From NCBI GenBank assembly GCA_031292565.1, contig JARLGW010000011.1, positions 186,001-250,000 on the forward strand: 64,000 nucleotides of DNA, written 5' to 3'. Of this stretch, positions 19,264 to 28,870 are shown piece by piece. The notes beneath the pieces are model-generated. The model saw only the letters and a list, made by a program, of their open reading frames with translations. It had not been told where the DNA came from and searched no databases. The DNA is from Paludibacteraceae bacterium (lineage in GTDB: Bacteria; Bacteroidota; Bacteroidia; Bacteroidales; Paludibacteraceae). Within the stretch, counting starts at the first letter, position 1. Each line of letters opens with the position of its first letter. Both the position numbers and the translations under genes were made by a program.

Positions 19264-20519
19264 TTTTTTATCAATAGTTCAATAGTATCGATAATATCTT
19301 TAGCTACCAATGTTTTGTCTTTTAAGTCGTAGCTCTGTTTCTGTCCGTTTCTTGATATAATAGTAATTTTATTTGTATCGTATTTGAATCCTGCATTTTT
19401 ATCCTGCAAGGAGTTTAGCACGATAAAATCCAAGTTCTTTTTTGTTAGTTTTTCCTGAGCGTTAAGCTCTTCGTTTTCAGTTTCGAGCGCGAAGCCAATT
19501 AAAATTTGGTTGCTCTTCTTTTCTTTTCCCAGTGCAGCGGCAATATCTTTTGTTTGTTTCAGTTCCAACGTGAGGTCGGAATCCTTTTTCTTCTTCAGCT
19601 TGTTTTCCGCCGTTTCTTTGGGTGTGAAATCGGCCACGGCGGCACACAAAATAGTGATGTCGGCATTCGAAAAACTTTCGTGTGCTTGTTGATACATTTC
19701 TTCCGCCGATTCTACATCTATCCGTGTAATGTTTGGGTGGTTCGTGGTCAATTGCACAGGCCCCGCAACCAGTATTACGTTAGCTCCTTTTTCCGCGCAG
19801 GTTTGTGCTAACGCGAAACCCATTTTGCCGGAAGAATAATTGCCGATGAAGCGTACCGGATCAATTTTTTCGTACGTGGGCCCGGCGGTAATCAGTACCT
19901 TCTTCCCTGATATTGCACTTGGATTAGTATATAGGTTTTCTATAAATTGCAGGATATTTTCAGGTTCCTCCATGCGCCCTTTGCCATCCAATCCGCTAGC
20001 CAGTTCGCCTGCCGTTGGTTCGATAATGTAATTGCCGTATGATTTGAGGGTGCCCAGGTTTTTTTGTGTAGCCGGATGTGCATACATATCCAAATCCATT
20101 GCAGGAGCTACAATTACGGGGCATTTTGCCGAAAAGTAGGTGGTGAGCAACAGGTTGTCGGCGATGCCGTTAGCCATTTTACCAATGGTGTTGGCCGTGG
20201 CGGGAGCAATAATGTACCCATCAGCCCAAAGGCCTAAGCTTACATGGCTATTCCAATTCCCGTTGGTGGGGTCGAAGAAATCTACCAATATCGGATTTTT
20301 AGCCAACGTGGCTAATGTTAAGGGGCTGATAAATTCTTTAGCCAGTGGGGTCATCACCACTTTTACTTCAGCACCCTGTTTTACCAATAAGCGAATTAAG
20401 GAGGCCGATTTGTACGCGGCAATGCTGCCGGTAATACCTAATATGAATTTTTTCCCTTGTAACATGTGCTTGTATTTGTGATGTGTAAAAATACAAAAAA
20501 AGACAAAAGAACAATTCAT
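19260..20519 (-). CDS. coaBC: Bifunctional phosphopantothenoylcysteine decarboxylase/phosphopantothenate--cysteine ligase
   Basis: LGITGSIAAYKSASLIRLL; APAMDLDMY; ITAGPTYEKIDPVRFIGNYSSGKMGFALA. Confidence 0.97.
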   Translation of the reverse strand: MNCSFVFFCIFTHHKYKHMLQGKKFILGITGSIAAYKSASLIRLLVKQGAEVKVVMTPLAKEFISPLTLATLAKNPILVDFFDPTNGNWNSHVSLGLWADGYIIAPATANTIGKMANGIADNLLLTTYFSAKCPVIVAPAMDLDMYAHPATQKNLGTLKSYGNYIIEPTAGELASGLDGKGRMEEPENILQFIENLYTNPSAISGKKVLITAGPTYEKIDPVRFIGNYSSGKMGFALAQTCAEKGANVILVAGPVQLTTNHPNITRIDVESAEEMYQQAHESFSNADITILCAAVADFTPKETAENKLKKKKDSDLTLELKQTKDIAAALGKEKKSNQILIGFALETENEELNAQEKLTKKNLDFIVLNSLQDKNAGFKYDTNKITIISRNGQKQSYDLKDKTLVAKDIIDTIELLIKK

Positions 20520-20569
20520 ATTAAGCTGAACTATTCTTTTATCTTTTTAATAAGGTATAAGAAAAAATA

Positions 20570-20896
20570 TTATTTCTTGATTTTAGCAGGGTTGCGATAG
20601 AAAACTTTGCCTTCAATAAATTCTTGAACGGCAATTAAAGTTGATTTCGGTAATTTTTCGTAGAACCGAGAAATTTCTATTTGTTCCCTGTTTTCAAAAA
20701 CTTCTTCTAAATTATCGGTATATGAAGCAAATTCCTGAAGTTTTTTCTCCAGTTCATTTTTCATTTCCACGTTAATTTGATTGGATCTTTTGCCAATAAT
20801 TTTTACCGTTTCGTAAATGTTTCCAACTTCAGCACTAAGGCTGTTCATATCACGAGTAATGGTATTGGTAGGTGCATTTGTTTTTTTGAAGTCCAT
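20570..20896 (-). CDS. rpoZ: DNA-directed RNA polymerase omega subunit (RpoZ/Rpb6-like)
   Basis: TITRDMNSLSAEVGNIYETVKIIGKRSNQINVEMKNELEKKLQEFA; between bamD and coaBC. Confidence 0.85.
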   Translation of the reverse strand: MDFKKTNAPTNTITRDMNSLSAEVGNIYETVKIIGKRSNQINVEMKNELEKKLQEFASYTDNLEEVFENREQIEISRFYEKLPKSTLIAVQEFIEGKVFYRNPAKIKK

Positions 20897-20906
20897 AATG
20901 TGTATG

Positions 20907-21764
20907 TTATTCTTTTACAAAGTTTTTTGAGGTTTTAAAGATGCTTTCTGCTTCTTTTGCATATTTGCTTTTAGGAAAATCGTTTACAAAATTATAATAT
21001 TCGTCGATAGTTTCTCTAAATCTGGACTCTTTTTTTGTAGGAATACTTTGTTCCGCCTGATTGAATTTTGATTCCAATACCAAAAAAGAGAAGTCTTCTT
21101 TATATTTTGTGTTAGGGTAATCTTTCAACGCGTTCGTTGATGTAATGATGGCCGAAAGATAATTATTTCCCTGGTAGTTACCCAAATCATAATATAGTTT
21201 TGCATTCAAATAGGCTTTGTAAGCCATTTTTTCTTGCATTTCTTCTACATATTTATTGGCATCGTTGGCCTTATTGCTATTGGGGAATATTTGCAGAAAC
21301 TCTTGAAAAGCATTGATAGCATTCACAGTTTCCTCCTGATCCAAGCGTGCATCTGGCGAATCCTTGTAGTGGGAATAGCCTACCATAAACCAACATTCTT
21401 CACTATATTTTCCTCTAGGGAATGACTTAGTATAAGTGGCGTAGTAGTTTGCTGCCGAAAAATAATCTTTATTTCCCCAATAGGATTGAGCTGTAAGGAA
21501 AAGTACATCTTCTGACTTGTCAGTTCCTTTATAATAAGTTGAAACCGCGTCAAGCAGGGTAATAGTTTTCAAATATTCCTTTTTGGCATAATATTTTTTT
21601 GCTTCTTCAAATTTTAATTGATTATCATTGCTTTTCAATAACTTCTCGTAGCTGCTACAAGAGCTGAAAACCGTTAAAAACAGAAGTATATAGAGAATAT
21701 TTCTTTTCCTCATATAAGTAAAAAATTGAATGGCAAAGGTATATAATCTGAATGAATTATTCAA
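20907..21764 (-). CDS. bamD: Outer membrane protein assembly factor BamD
   Basis: Lipobox FSSCSSYEKLLKSNDNQLKFEEAKKYYAKKEY, TPR repeats. Confidence 0.9.
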   Translation of the reverse strand: MNNSFRLYTFAIQFFTYMRKRNILYILLFLTVFSSCSSYEKLLKSNDNQLKFEEAKKYYAKKEYLKTITLLDAVSTYYKGTDKSEDVLFLTAQSYWGNKDYFSAANYYATYTKSFPRGKYSEECWFMVGYSHYKDSPDARLDQEETVNAINAFQEFLQIFPNSNKANDANKYVEEMQEKMAYKAYLNAKLYYDLGNYQGNNYLSAIITSTNALKDYPNTKYKEDFSFLVLESKFNQAEQSIPTKKESRFRETIDEYYNFVNDFPKSKYAKEAESIFKTSKNFVKE

Positions 21765-21983
21765 CTAAATCTATTTCAAATTAACGAAGATTGGCAATGT
21801 TGTCTTTCTTATGTATAGTTTTCTAAACGCTGCTTATTTATTTGAACCTGTAAAATTTGTGTGCCTCTTTTTTGTTTTTACCTTTGTTTCAATTCTACCA
21901 AAAACAATTAGTCATTGCAGAATACCCTTTTTAGGGCTAAAAATGGCATTCCATCCGTTCACGTAAAATAAAATTGAGTATCC

Positions 21984-24701
21984 ATGAAAAGAGTAGCTTT
22001 TGTATTTCTGTTTAGCATTATTTCACTCAACTTGTTGTGGTCGCAAAACGATTTACTGGATTTGATTAAGGACGGTAAGCTAGAGAAGGTGGATAAAAAG
22101 GTGGATAAAATTTTACAAAAAACGCCCGACGATATTAACGCGAATTACTGTAAAGCCTTGGTGCTTACGCAAAAAGATTATAGTTTTTACAATCCCGATT
22201 CGGCTTACAAATACATTGTGAAAACCAAAGAGCTTTTTTCCGACTTAAAGGATAAAGCAAAATTGGCCGAACTCCGTAAGTTGAAAATAAATATGTCGGC
22301 TATTAACAAAGCCACCAACCTCATCTACAAATCAGCCTTGGAGCGTGCGGATGCCGATAACTCGGTGCTTGCCTACATGCAGTTTTTGCAAACCTATCCT
22401 GCTGCGGGCGATAACTTCAAGCAGCAGGCCGAGGATAAAATGGGTGCTATTTACTTAAAAGCAATTACCGATACAAATTCGGTGGCTGCCTATCGCGATT
22501 TTATAGCCAACCATCCGGCTTCGGCGGCAGTAGTCAAAGCTAAGGAGCGAATGGCAAAGCTTGCTTTTGCCGAGGCAGAACAGACCAACACGAAGAAGGC
22601 GTACAAGGATTTTATGGATAATTATCCTCAAAGCAAGGATTACGCAAAGGCTCAAAAGCGGTATAAGACCCTGCAATACATGGCGGTGATGCCTGCCGAT
22701 AGATGGTACACCTATAAAGCTATTGCCGAAACAAAGCCAAACGCCAAGGAGGTGGACGAAGCACGGGATAGCATCTTGACCATCGCCCGTAGGTATAGCG
22801 ATTTGGATATTTTAAGATATTGCATTGACCATTTTAAGGGTGGAAAAAGGGATGAAGCCTTTCTTTTGTATCACGATATTTACACCAGTGATGGCGAAAA
22901 GGCCACGCTCAATCAGTTTTACCGGGGCAATGCCGATCCGTTGTTCAAAACATTACGAGTTACGGATTTTCAGCTAGCCGAGTTGGGCGATTCGCTCAAA
23001 TTGGAAGACGAGTTTGATGCAAAGAAACTAAAGATGTATGACCGCTACATAAAAAAAGCGGCTCCACGCGAACGCGCTTTCGTGGCGTTGCAAAAAATGA
23101 TGGCTGCCGATATTGCAGCCAAACGTTGGGAACCGGCGATAGAAAAACTGATGTATTATCGCAGCTATTTCGGGGTAAACAATAAGGAGATAAATAACCT
23201 CAACGTTTTGTTGAGGGCAAAAACGGATAACTCCATCAAAATAAATTCCGTGGGGAGTGGGATCAACACCGTGTCGGGTGGAGAGTATGTACCCGTTATC
23301 ACGGCTGACGACCAAACGATGTATTTTGGTGGAAAAGGACGCAAAGACAGCATTGGGGGCGAAGATATTTATGTTTCGCGAAAAGAAAATAACGTGTGGC
23401 AGCCAGCACAAATAATTAAAGAACTTTCGTTCGCGAAATCGAACGATGCACCCCTTAGTGTTTCTGCTGATGGTACTGAATTATTAATCTTTGCATCGGG
23501 GAAAATAGGTTACTCTTTCAAGGCTGCTAAGGGTGGATGGAGCAGACCTCAGGCATTTGCCAACCCGATTAATTCCGACAGTTGGCAGGCGGATGCCATG
23601 ATTACCAGCGATGGGCGAGCTTTGCTTTTTGCTTCTACCCGCAACGGGGGGTATGGCGTGGTGATAACCCGCCCTTATCATGGTAGCAGCCAGTATAATT
23701 CGGATATTTACGTTTCCGTGTTGGACGAAAACAACCAGTGGGGCGACCCTATTAACCTGGGGCCGGTTATCAATACACGGTATGCCGACCGTATGCCGTT
23801 TCTGCACCCCGATATGAAAACCTTGTATTTCAGTTCCGACGGGCATGGCGGTTTGGGTGGCTTGGACGTGTATAAATCCACTCGACTGGCCGATACCTGC
23901 TGGAACTGTTGGAGCGAACCTGTTAATTTGGGTAAGGACATTAATACCGAGTCGCACGATTGGGGCTATAAAATATCTACCGATGGCGAGAAGGCTTATT
24001 TTGCCAAGGGTAGCAAGGGTGAAATTAGCAATGATATTTATTCGCTCAACTTGCCGCTATCCATGCGCCCCAATATGGTGGCTACTATAGCTGGCAAACT
24101 GAGCAACGCACAAAATCAGGCTCTTGATGCCGAAATAGTGTGGGAGGATTTGGAAACGGGGCAGGTGATGGGGCAATCTAAAGCCGACCCCAAGGACGGC
24201 AGCTATTTCGTGGTGCTGCCGTTGGGCAAAATGTATGGCTACCATGTGCAAAAGGATGGCTACTATCCGCTGTCGGACAACGTGGATTTGCGGAAAGAGA
24301 AAAATCCGATCAAAGTGCATAAAGACATTACACTGCCATCTATACAGGATATGATAACCAAAGGCATCGCGGTGCCAATTACCAACCTGTTTTTCAACAC
24401 GAATGAAAGTGTGATACTGCCGTATTCCATCCCCGAATTGAAGCGGATGGCTACCATTATAAAAGCTAAGAAATTGAAGGTGGAAATAAGCGGACATACC
24501 GACAACGTGGGTGATGCTAAAAAGAATCAAACGCTATCGGAAAACAGGGCTGCCGCCGTGAAAGATTTCTTGGTGAAGGAGGGGCTGAATGCCGAACTGC
24601 TTACCATCAAAGGCTATGGTGCCACCAAACCTGTGACTGGCAATAAAACTGAAGCCGGCCGTGCCAAGAACAGACGGGTGGAGCTTCGGATTGTAAAATA
24701 G
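21984..24701 (+). CDS. TPR/PD40/OmpA-domain envelope protein (PorE-like architecture)
   Basis: N-terminal repeat helices, PD40 repeats (YFSSDGHGGLGGLDVYKS), OmpA motif VEISGHTDNVGDAKKNQTLSENRAAAVKDFL. Confidence 0.88.
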   Translation: MKRVAFVFLFSIISLNLLWSQNDLLDLIKDGKLEKVDKKVDKILQKTPDDINANYCKALVLTQKDYSFYNPDSAYKYIVKTKELFSDLKDKAKLAELRKLKINMSAINKATNLIYKSALERADADNSVLAYMQFLQTYPAAGDNFKQQAEDKMGAIYLKAITDTNSVAAYRDFIANHPASAAVVKAKERMAKLAFAEAEQTNTKKAYKDFMDNYPQSKDYAKAQKRYKTLQYMAVMPADRWYTYKAIAETKPNAKEVDEARDSILTIARRYSDLDILRYCIDHFKGGKRDEAFLLYHDIYTSDGEKATLNQFYRGNADPLFKTLRVTDFQLAELGDSLKLEDEFDAKKLKMYDRYIKKAAPRERAFVALQKMMAADIAAKRWEPAIEKLMYYRSYFGVNNKEINNLNVLLRAKTDNSIKINSVGSGINTVSGGEYVPVITADDQTMYFGGKGRKDSIGGEDIYVSRKENNVWQPAQIIKELSFAKSNDAPLSVSADGTELLIFASGKIGYSFKAAKGGWSRPQAFANPINSDSWQADAMITSDGRALLFASTRNGGYGVVITRPYHGSSQYNSDIYVSVLDENNQWGDPINLGPVINTRYADRMPFLHPDMKTLYFSSDGHGGLGGLDVYKSTRLADTCWNCWSEPVNLGKDINTESHDWGYKISTDGEKAYFAKGSKGEISNDIYSLNLPLSMRPNMVATIAGKLSNAQNQALDAEIVWEDLETGQVMGQSKADPKDGSYFVVLPLGKMYGYHVQKDGYYPLSDNVDLRKEKNPIKVHKDITLPSIQDMITKGIAVPITNLFFNTNESVILPYSIPELKRMATIIKAKKLKVEISGHTDNVGDAKKNQTLSENRAAAVKDFLVKEGLNAELLTIKGYGATKPVTGNKTEAGRAKNRRVELRIVK

Positions 24702-24705
24702 ATTT

Positions 24706-25488
24706 CTAGAATAAACGATGTGTATCGGCATATACGAAGGCTTCGGAAAAGTTCTTCGTGTTCGTTTTTTCAAAGATATGTCGCTTATGTGTTTTTATCG
24801 TGTTGGTAGATATAAACATTTTATCCGCTATTTCTTGTTCGGTAAACCCTCTGGAATTAAGTATTAAAACTTTCTTTTCCGTTTCGGTCAGGTTTATCTT
24901 TTTCATGGGAGACAAACAGTTTTTCTCGAAAGAATATTCAAGTTTTTCGCCCGTGTCTTTCAATTCTATATAGCAGCAAACATCCTGTGCCTTGGTGGAT
25001 AAGGACATGCGTGCAATGGACATCCACATAAGCCCTTCTGGTGAAAACAAGAAAGGAGTGAGGCGTATTTCTACATTCAGCTTACGCCCTGTTTTATGAA
25101 TGTAATGGTGGTTGATATACCCGGCAAATTTGTCCCGTCGTTCCACCGGGAGTGTATGGATATATTGAAATGTTATTTTCTTAATTTGTTCTACAAACGC
25201 GGCTTCTTCCGCGGGTATTATTTCTTTGGAGAAGGCAATGCCTTTCTTTAATATGTAATCGTAAGAGTATCCGAACGTGAGAAAATCCTGTGCAATATAG
25301 AAAGCGTATTCCCCCTTGTAATAATCAAAAATTACAATGTTTTCGTTGGACACCTGCATGAATGATTTTATCGTCTCCAGTTTTTCCTCAAATATACTAT
25401 AATCGGGCTCAGAGTGAAAAGCCTGTCTTAGTGCGGTAAATACCTCTTTTTTAGGTTGAGTTTCGTTTTTTAATTCGGTTTCTTCCAT
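24706..25488 (-). CDS. LuxR-type HTH transcriptional regulator
   Basis: C-terminal LTETEKKVLILNSRGFTEQEIADKMFISTNTIKTHKRHIFEKTN. Confidence 0.9.
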   Translation of the reverse strand: MEETELKNETQPKKEVFTALRQAFHSEPDYSIFEEKLETIKSFMQVSNENIVIFDYYKGEYAFYIAQDFLTFGYSYDYILKKGIAFSKEIIPAEEAAFVEQIKKITFQYIHTLPVERRDKFAGYINHHYIHKTGRKLNVEIRLTPFLFSPEGLMWMSIARMSLSTKAQDVCCYIELKDTGEKLEYSFEKNCLSPMKKINLTETEKKVLILNSRGFTEQEIADKMFISTNTIKTHKRHIFEKTNTKNFSEAFVYADTHRLF

Positions 25489-25521
25489 CGTTGTTGAATA
25501 TTTATTGAAACGTGTAGAAAG

Positions 25522-26562
25522 TTATTTGCTTTTTTTCTCTAAGTATTTTTCAAATCCACGGGTGTAAATCACCTTGTTTTTGCCATCCTTGCCGTCCTTG
25601 TAAATAAAGTAGGCATCCACCCCCGGAAGCTTTTGTAGCAGGCGCACGCTTTTTACCACGCCCAGCACCATGAACGCCGTGGCATACGCGTCGGCAGTAA
25701 TACATTCGGGTGCAATCACGCTCACGCTAAGTACATTATTGTTCTCAGGGTAGCCCGAATGCGGGTCTATCTCGTGGCTGTATTTCTTTCCCCTGTAATA
25801 ATAGAACTTGCGGTAATTTCCGGAGGTGGAAATGGCTATGTTTTTTAGCAAAACCACATCCTGTATTTGGCTGATGGTACTCGTGCTGTCGTCAATCGGT
25901 TTCTCAATACTGATTTTCCAAGCATCGCCTCTTGCGCTTACGCCTTTGGTGATAACCTCGCCGCCAATTTCCACCATGTAATTTTTTATGCCTTTGCTTT
26001 CGAGTAGCTTCCCGATGATGTCGCTCGAATAGCCTTGAGCCAAGGCGTTGGCATCCAGTTGTATTTTTGGGTTGTCCTTTACTATTTTGTTTCCCACCAA
26101 ATGCACCTTCTCGTATCCGATAACCGGTTTCAGGCTGTCCACCATGTGTTGTGTTACCTCTACCCGTTTGCCGTTGTTGAAGCCCCATAGCTTTACCAGT
26201 GGCCCCACCGTCATATCAAATGCCCCGTCGGTTTTTTTAGAAACCTCCTCGGCTACTGTGAAGACGCGCTTAAACAAGGTGTCCGCCTGCACCGCCGAAT
26301 CGTTCTTGTTGATAAGCGAAATGACAGACGTGGAATCGAACACTGAAAGCGATTTGTTGAAGTGCTCCAACGCTGCTTTTATTTCCTTTTGAAAGTTCCG
26401 CCCCCGTGCATCCAGGTACGTAATGTGGTAGGACGAGCCTTGTATATAGCCTTCCAACTTTACTTCCTTTATGGTTGGTTTCGGCTTTTCTTTGCTGCAT
26501 GCCGAAGTAAACAATACCAGCAGAATACCGATACAAATAGTTGTTGTTTTAAATAGCTTCAT
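25522..26562 (-). CDS. apbE: FAD:protein FMN transferase (ApbE lipoprotein)
   Basis: Lipobox TSACSKE; GAFDMTVGPLVKLWGF; LDANALAQGYSSD; SHEIDPHSGYP. Confidence 0.93.
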   Translation of the reverse strand: MKLFKTTTICIGILLVLFTSACSKEKPKPTIKEVKLEGYIQGSSYHITYLDARGRNFQKEIKAALEHFNKSLSVFDSTSVISLINKNDSAVQADTLFKRVFTVAEEVSKKTDGAFDMTVGPLVKLWGFNNGKRVEVTQHMVDSLKPVIGYEKVHLVGNKIVKDNPKIQLDANALAQGYSSDIIGKLLESKGIKNYMVEIGGEVITKGVSARGDAWKISIEKPIDDSTSTISQIQDVVLLKNIAISTSGNYRKFYYYRGKKYSHEIDPHSGYPENNNVLSVSVIAPECITADAYATAFMVLGVVKSVRLLQKLPGVDAYFIYKDGKDGKNKVIYTRGFEKYLEKKSK

Positions 26563-26594
26563 TGTTTATATCTGTTTTGCTTATTCTTTTACAC

Positions 26595-26672
26595 TTGCGA
26601 TCTTTGCGAACCCTTTTGCGAACCTTGCGGTAAGCTCTCAACCGCAAAGGGCGCAAAGAAAACGCAAAGTAC
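26595..26672. repeat. GCAAAG-type long imperfect hairpin repeat, copy 1
   Basis: CTTTGCG/CCTTTTGCG/CCTTGCGGT ... ACCGCAAAGG/GCGCAAAG/CGCAAAG. Confidence 0.7.
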
Positions 26673-26686
26673 ACCAAGGAAATATT

Positions 26687-27148
26687 TTAGAGAGATTGTT
26701 GGGGTATTTCCAATTTCAACAAAAACTCCTTTTTATCCAATCCGCCCGCATAGCCCGTGAGTTTTCCGTTACGCCCTATCACCCGGTGGCAGGGAACTAT
26801 AATGGCTATCGGGTTGCGGTTATTGGCCTGCCCTATGGCTCTAGCCGCCTTAGGGTTGCCTATGGCTTGGGCAATATCGCCATAGCTTACCGTGTGGCCA
26901 AACGGTATTTGCCGTAATGCCATCCACACCGCTTGCTGAAAATTCGTGCCCACAGGTTGCAAAGGTAAATCAAAATCTTTTCTTTTGCCCGCGAAATATT
27001 CTTCCAGTTGCTTTTTTGCCTCTTGCCCCAACTTCCAATTCGTATTATCTACAGCAGTTGCGGCATCCACAAATTGCACGTGGCTGATATGGCTTTCTGT
27101 TCCTTGCAGTTGGAGTAGGCCAATGGGGGAATGATAGTGGGTGTGCAT
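26687..27148 (-). CDS. ogt: Methylated-DNA--protein-cysteine methyltransferase
   Basis: IPFGHTVSYGDIAQAIGNPKAARAIGQANNRNPIAIIVPCHRVIGRNGKLTGYAGGL. Confidence 0.97.
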   Translation of the reverse strand: MHTHYHSPIGLLQLQGTESHISHVQFVDAATAVDNTNWKLGQEAKKQLEEYFAGKRKDFDLPLQPVGTNFQQAVWMALRQIPFGHTVSYGDIAQAIGNPKAARAIGQANNRNPIAIIVPCHRVIGRNGKLTGYAGGLDKKEFLLKLEIPQQSL

Positions 27149-27183
27149 AATTTTTCTTTAGGTTAAAGTGGTGCAATATGTTT

Positions 27184-27243
27184 TTTCCTTTGTGCACTTT
27201 GCGGTTAGTTATTCCACCGCAAGGGTCGCAAAAGGTTTTGCAA
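27184..27243. repeat. GCAAAG-type hairpin repeat, copy 2
   Basis: CCTTTGTGCACTTTGCGGTTAGTTATTCCACCGCAAGGGTCGCAAAAGG. Confidence 0.65.
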
Positions 27244-27279
27244 GGAACGCTATTTTAAATTAGGGTAAAAATGCACTTT

Positions 27280-27360
27280 TCTTTGAGTTCTTTGTGTCAC
27301 CTTTGTGTTCTTGGTGGTTTTATTCACCACGAGGGGCACAAAGGGAAAACACAAAGTACA
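27280..27360. repeat. ACAAAG-variant hairpin repeat, copy 3
   Basis: CTTTGTGTCACCTTTGTG...GGTGGTTTTATTCACCACGAGGGGCACAAAGGGAAAACACAAAG. Confidence 0.7.
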
Positions 27361-27370
27361 CTATTGGGGA

Positions 27371-28729
27371 CTACACGTTAAATACCAATTCTCTACCCCT
27401 CACGCTATCGTCAAACGTTCCGTTTTCGTACACCAGCTTGCCGTTTACAAAGGTATGGCTTACCTGATGGTTAAAGCTTACGCCTTCGTAGGGCGACCAT
27501 CCGCATTTACTTAGGATGTTGCCTTCGCCCACCGTCCAATGCTTGTTTCTATCCACCAGCACCAGGTCGGCATAATAGCCTTTGCGTATAAATCCACGTT
27601 TCTCGATGCGGAACAGTGTGGCGGGAGTGTGGCACATTTTTTCTATCACTTTTTCCACCGTTGTTTTGCCTTGCTTGGCCAGTTCCAGCATCAGCACCAG
27701 GCTGTGTTGCACCTGTGGCATGCCCGATACCGCTTGCCAGTAGTTGCCCGCCTTTTCCGAAAGCAGGTGAGGAGCATGGTCGGTACCCATCACGTCCAGT
27801 TTGTTGTTGTTAAACGCTTCCAGCAGGGCAGCCTTGTCGGTAGCCGATTTTATGGCCGGGTTGCATTTTATGCGTGCTCCCAACGTGTCGTACTGGCTGT
27901 CGTCGAACCACAAGTATTGTGGGCTGCATTCGCAAGTAATACGCTTTTGAGCCAATGGTGTTTGGTGGTCGAATAGCGAAAGCTCTTTTGCCGTGGAGAG
28001 ATGCAACACGTGCAAGCGTGAGTTGTATTGGTGCGCCAGGTTGATAGCCAACGCCGTGGTTTTGTAGCAGGCCTCCACGTTGCGAATTATGGGGTGGTAA
28101 CGAAATGGAATTTCGTCGCCCAGCTCCGCCTTATATTTTTCAATGTTCGCTTTAATGGTAGCATCGTCCTCGCTGTGAATGGCTACTAGCGTGGGCGATT
28201 CGGCAAATACCTTGGCTATAGCAGCATCGTTGTTCATCAGCATGTTGCCGGTGGAGGAGCCGAGAAACATTTTAATGCCGCACACCCTCTTGGGGTTGGC
28301 TTTCATCACTTCGTCAATGTTATTGTTGGTAGCACCGAGGTAGAAACTGTAGTTGGCCAGCGACTTTTGTGCCGCCAAGGTCGCTTTTTGCTCCCAAGCC
28401 TCCAGCGTGGTGGTTTGTGGTATGGTATTGGGCATGTCCATATACGAGGTGGTACCCCCCGCAACGGCGGCCTTGCTTTCGGAAGCCAAGTCGCCTTTTT
28501 GAGTAAGCCCCGGTTCCCTAAAATGCACGTGACTGTCTATCACGCCGGGAAACAAATACTTGTCTGTTGCATCAATTACTGTTGCCATTTGAAACATGTT
28601 GGCAGGAACATCATCTTTGAAAATCTTGCTGATTTTATCACCTTCAATTAAAACGGAACCTTTAAAGACATGACCCTCGTTTACAATTTTTGCATTGTGG
28701 AGGAGAATGCCACCTAAAGCACTACTCAT
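27371..28729 (-). CDS. pyrC: Dihydroorotase
   Basis: FPGVIDSHVHFREPGLTQKGDLASESKAAVAGGTTSYMDMPNT; MGTDHAPHL. Confidence 0.93.
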   Translation of the reverse strand: MSSALGGILLHNAKIVNEGHVFKGSVLIEGDKISKIFKDDVPANMFQMATVIDATDKYLFPGVIDSHVHFREPGLTQKGDLASESKAAVAGGTTSYMDMPNTIPQTTTLEAWEQKATLAAQKSLANYSFYLGATNNNIDEVMKANPKRVCGIKMFLGSSTGNMLMNNDAAIAKVFAESPTLVAIHSEDDATIKANIEKYKAELGDEIPFRYHPIIRNVEACYKTTALAINLAHQYNSRLHVLHLSTAKELSLFDHQTPLAQKRITCECSPQYLWFDDSQYDTLGARIKCNPAIKSATDKAALLEAFNNNKLDVMGTDHAPHLLSEKAGNYWQAVSGMPQVQHSLVLMLELAKQGKTTVEKVIEKMCHTPATLFRIEKRGFIRKGYYADLVLVDRNKHWTVGEGNILSKCGWSPYEGVSFNHQVSHTFVNGKLVYENGTFDDSVRGRELVFNV

Positions 28730-28787
28730 GGTTATCTGTAATTTAAAATTTAATGACTTTAAAGATAGTAATTATAAAAAAGAAAAA

Positions 28788-28844
28788 GCATCGGGCGTAC
28801 TAATTTTTACAAAGATTTTTTGCCTTTTTTAGTATGCCCGATGC
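28788..28844 (-). terminator. Long-loop intrinsic terminator
   Basis: 16-bp stem GCATCGGGCGTACTAA / TTAGTATGCCCGATGC, T-tract on minus strand, downstream of 28871..29611. Confidence 0.8.
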
Positions 28845-28870
28845 TTCCATTTCGTTGGTAACTTCTTATG

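Noticed and set aside
22455-24530. Minus-strand ORFs up to 157 aa within the OmpA/PD40 gene
   Set aside because: His/Ile-rich shadow translations, no signal or domain; the sense ORF is clearly coding.
27539-27976. 145-aa plus-strand ORF inside pyrC
   Set aside because: Antisense shadow with no motif.
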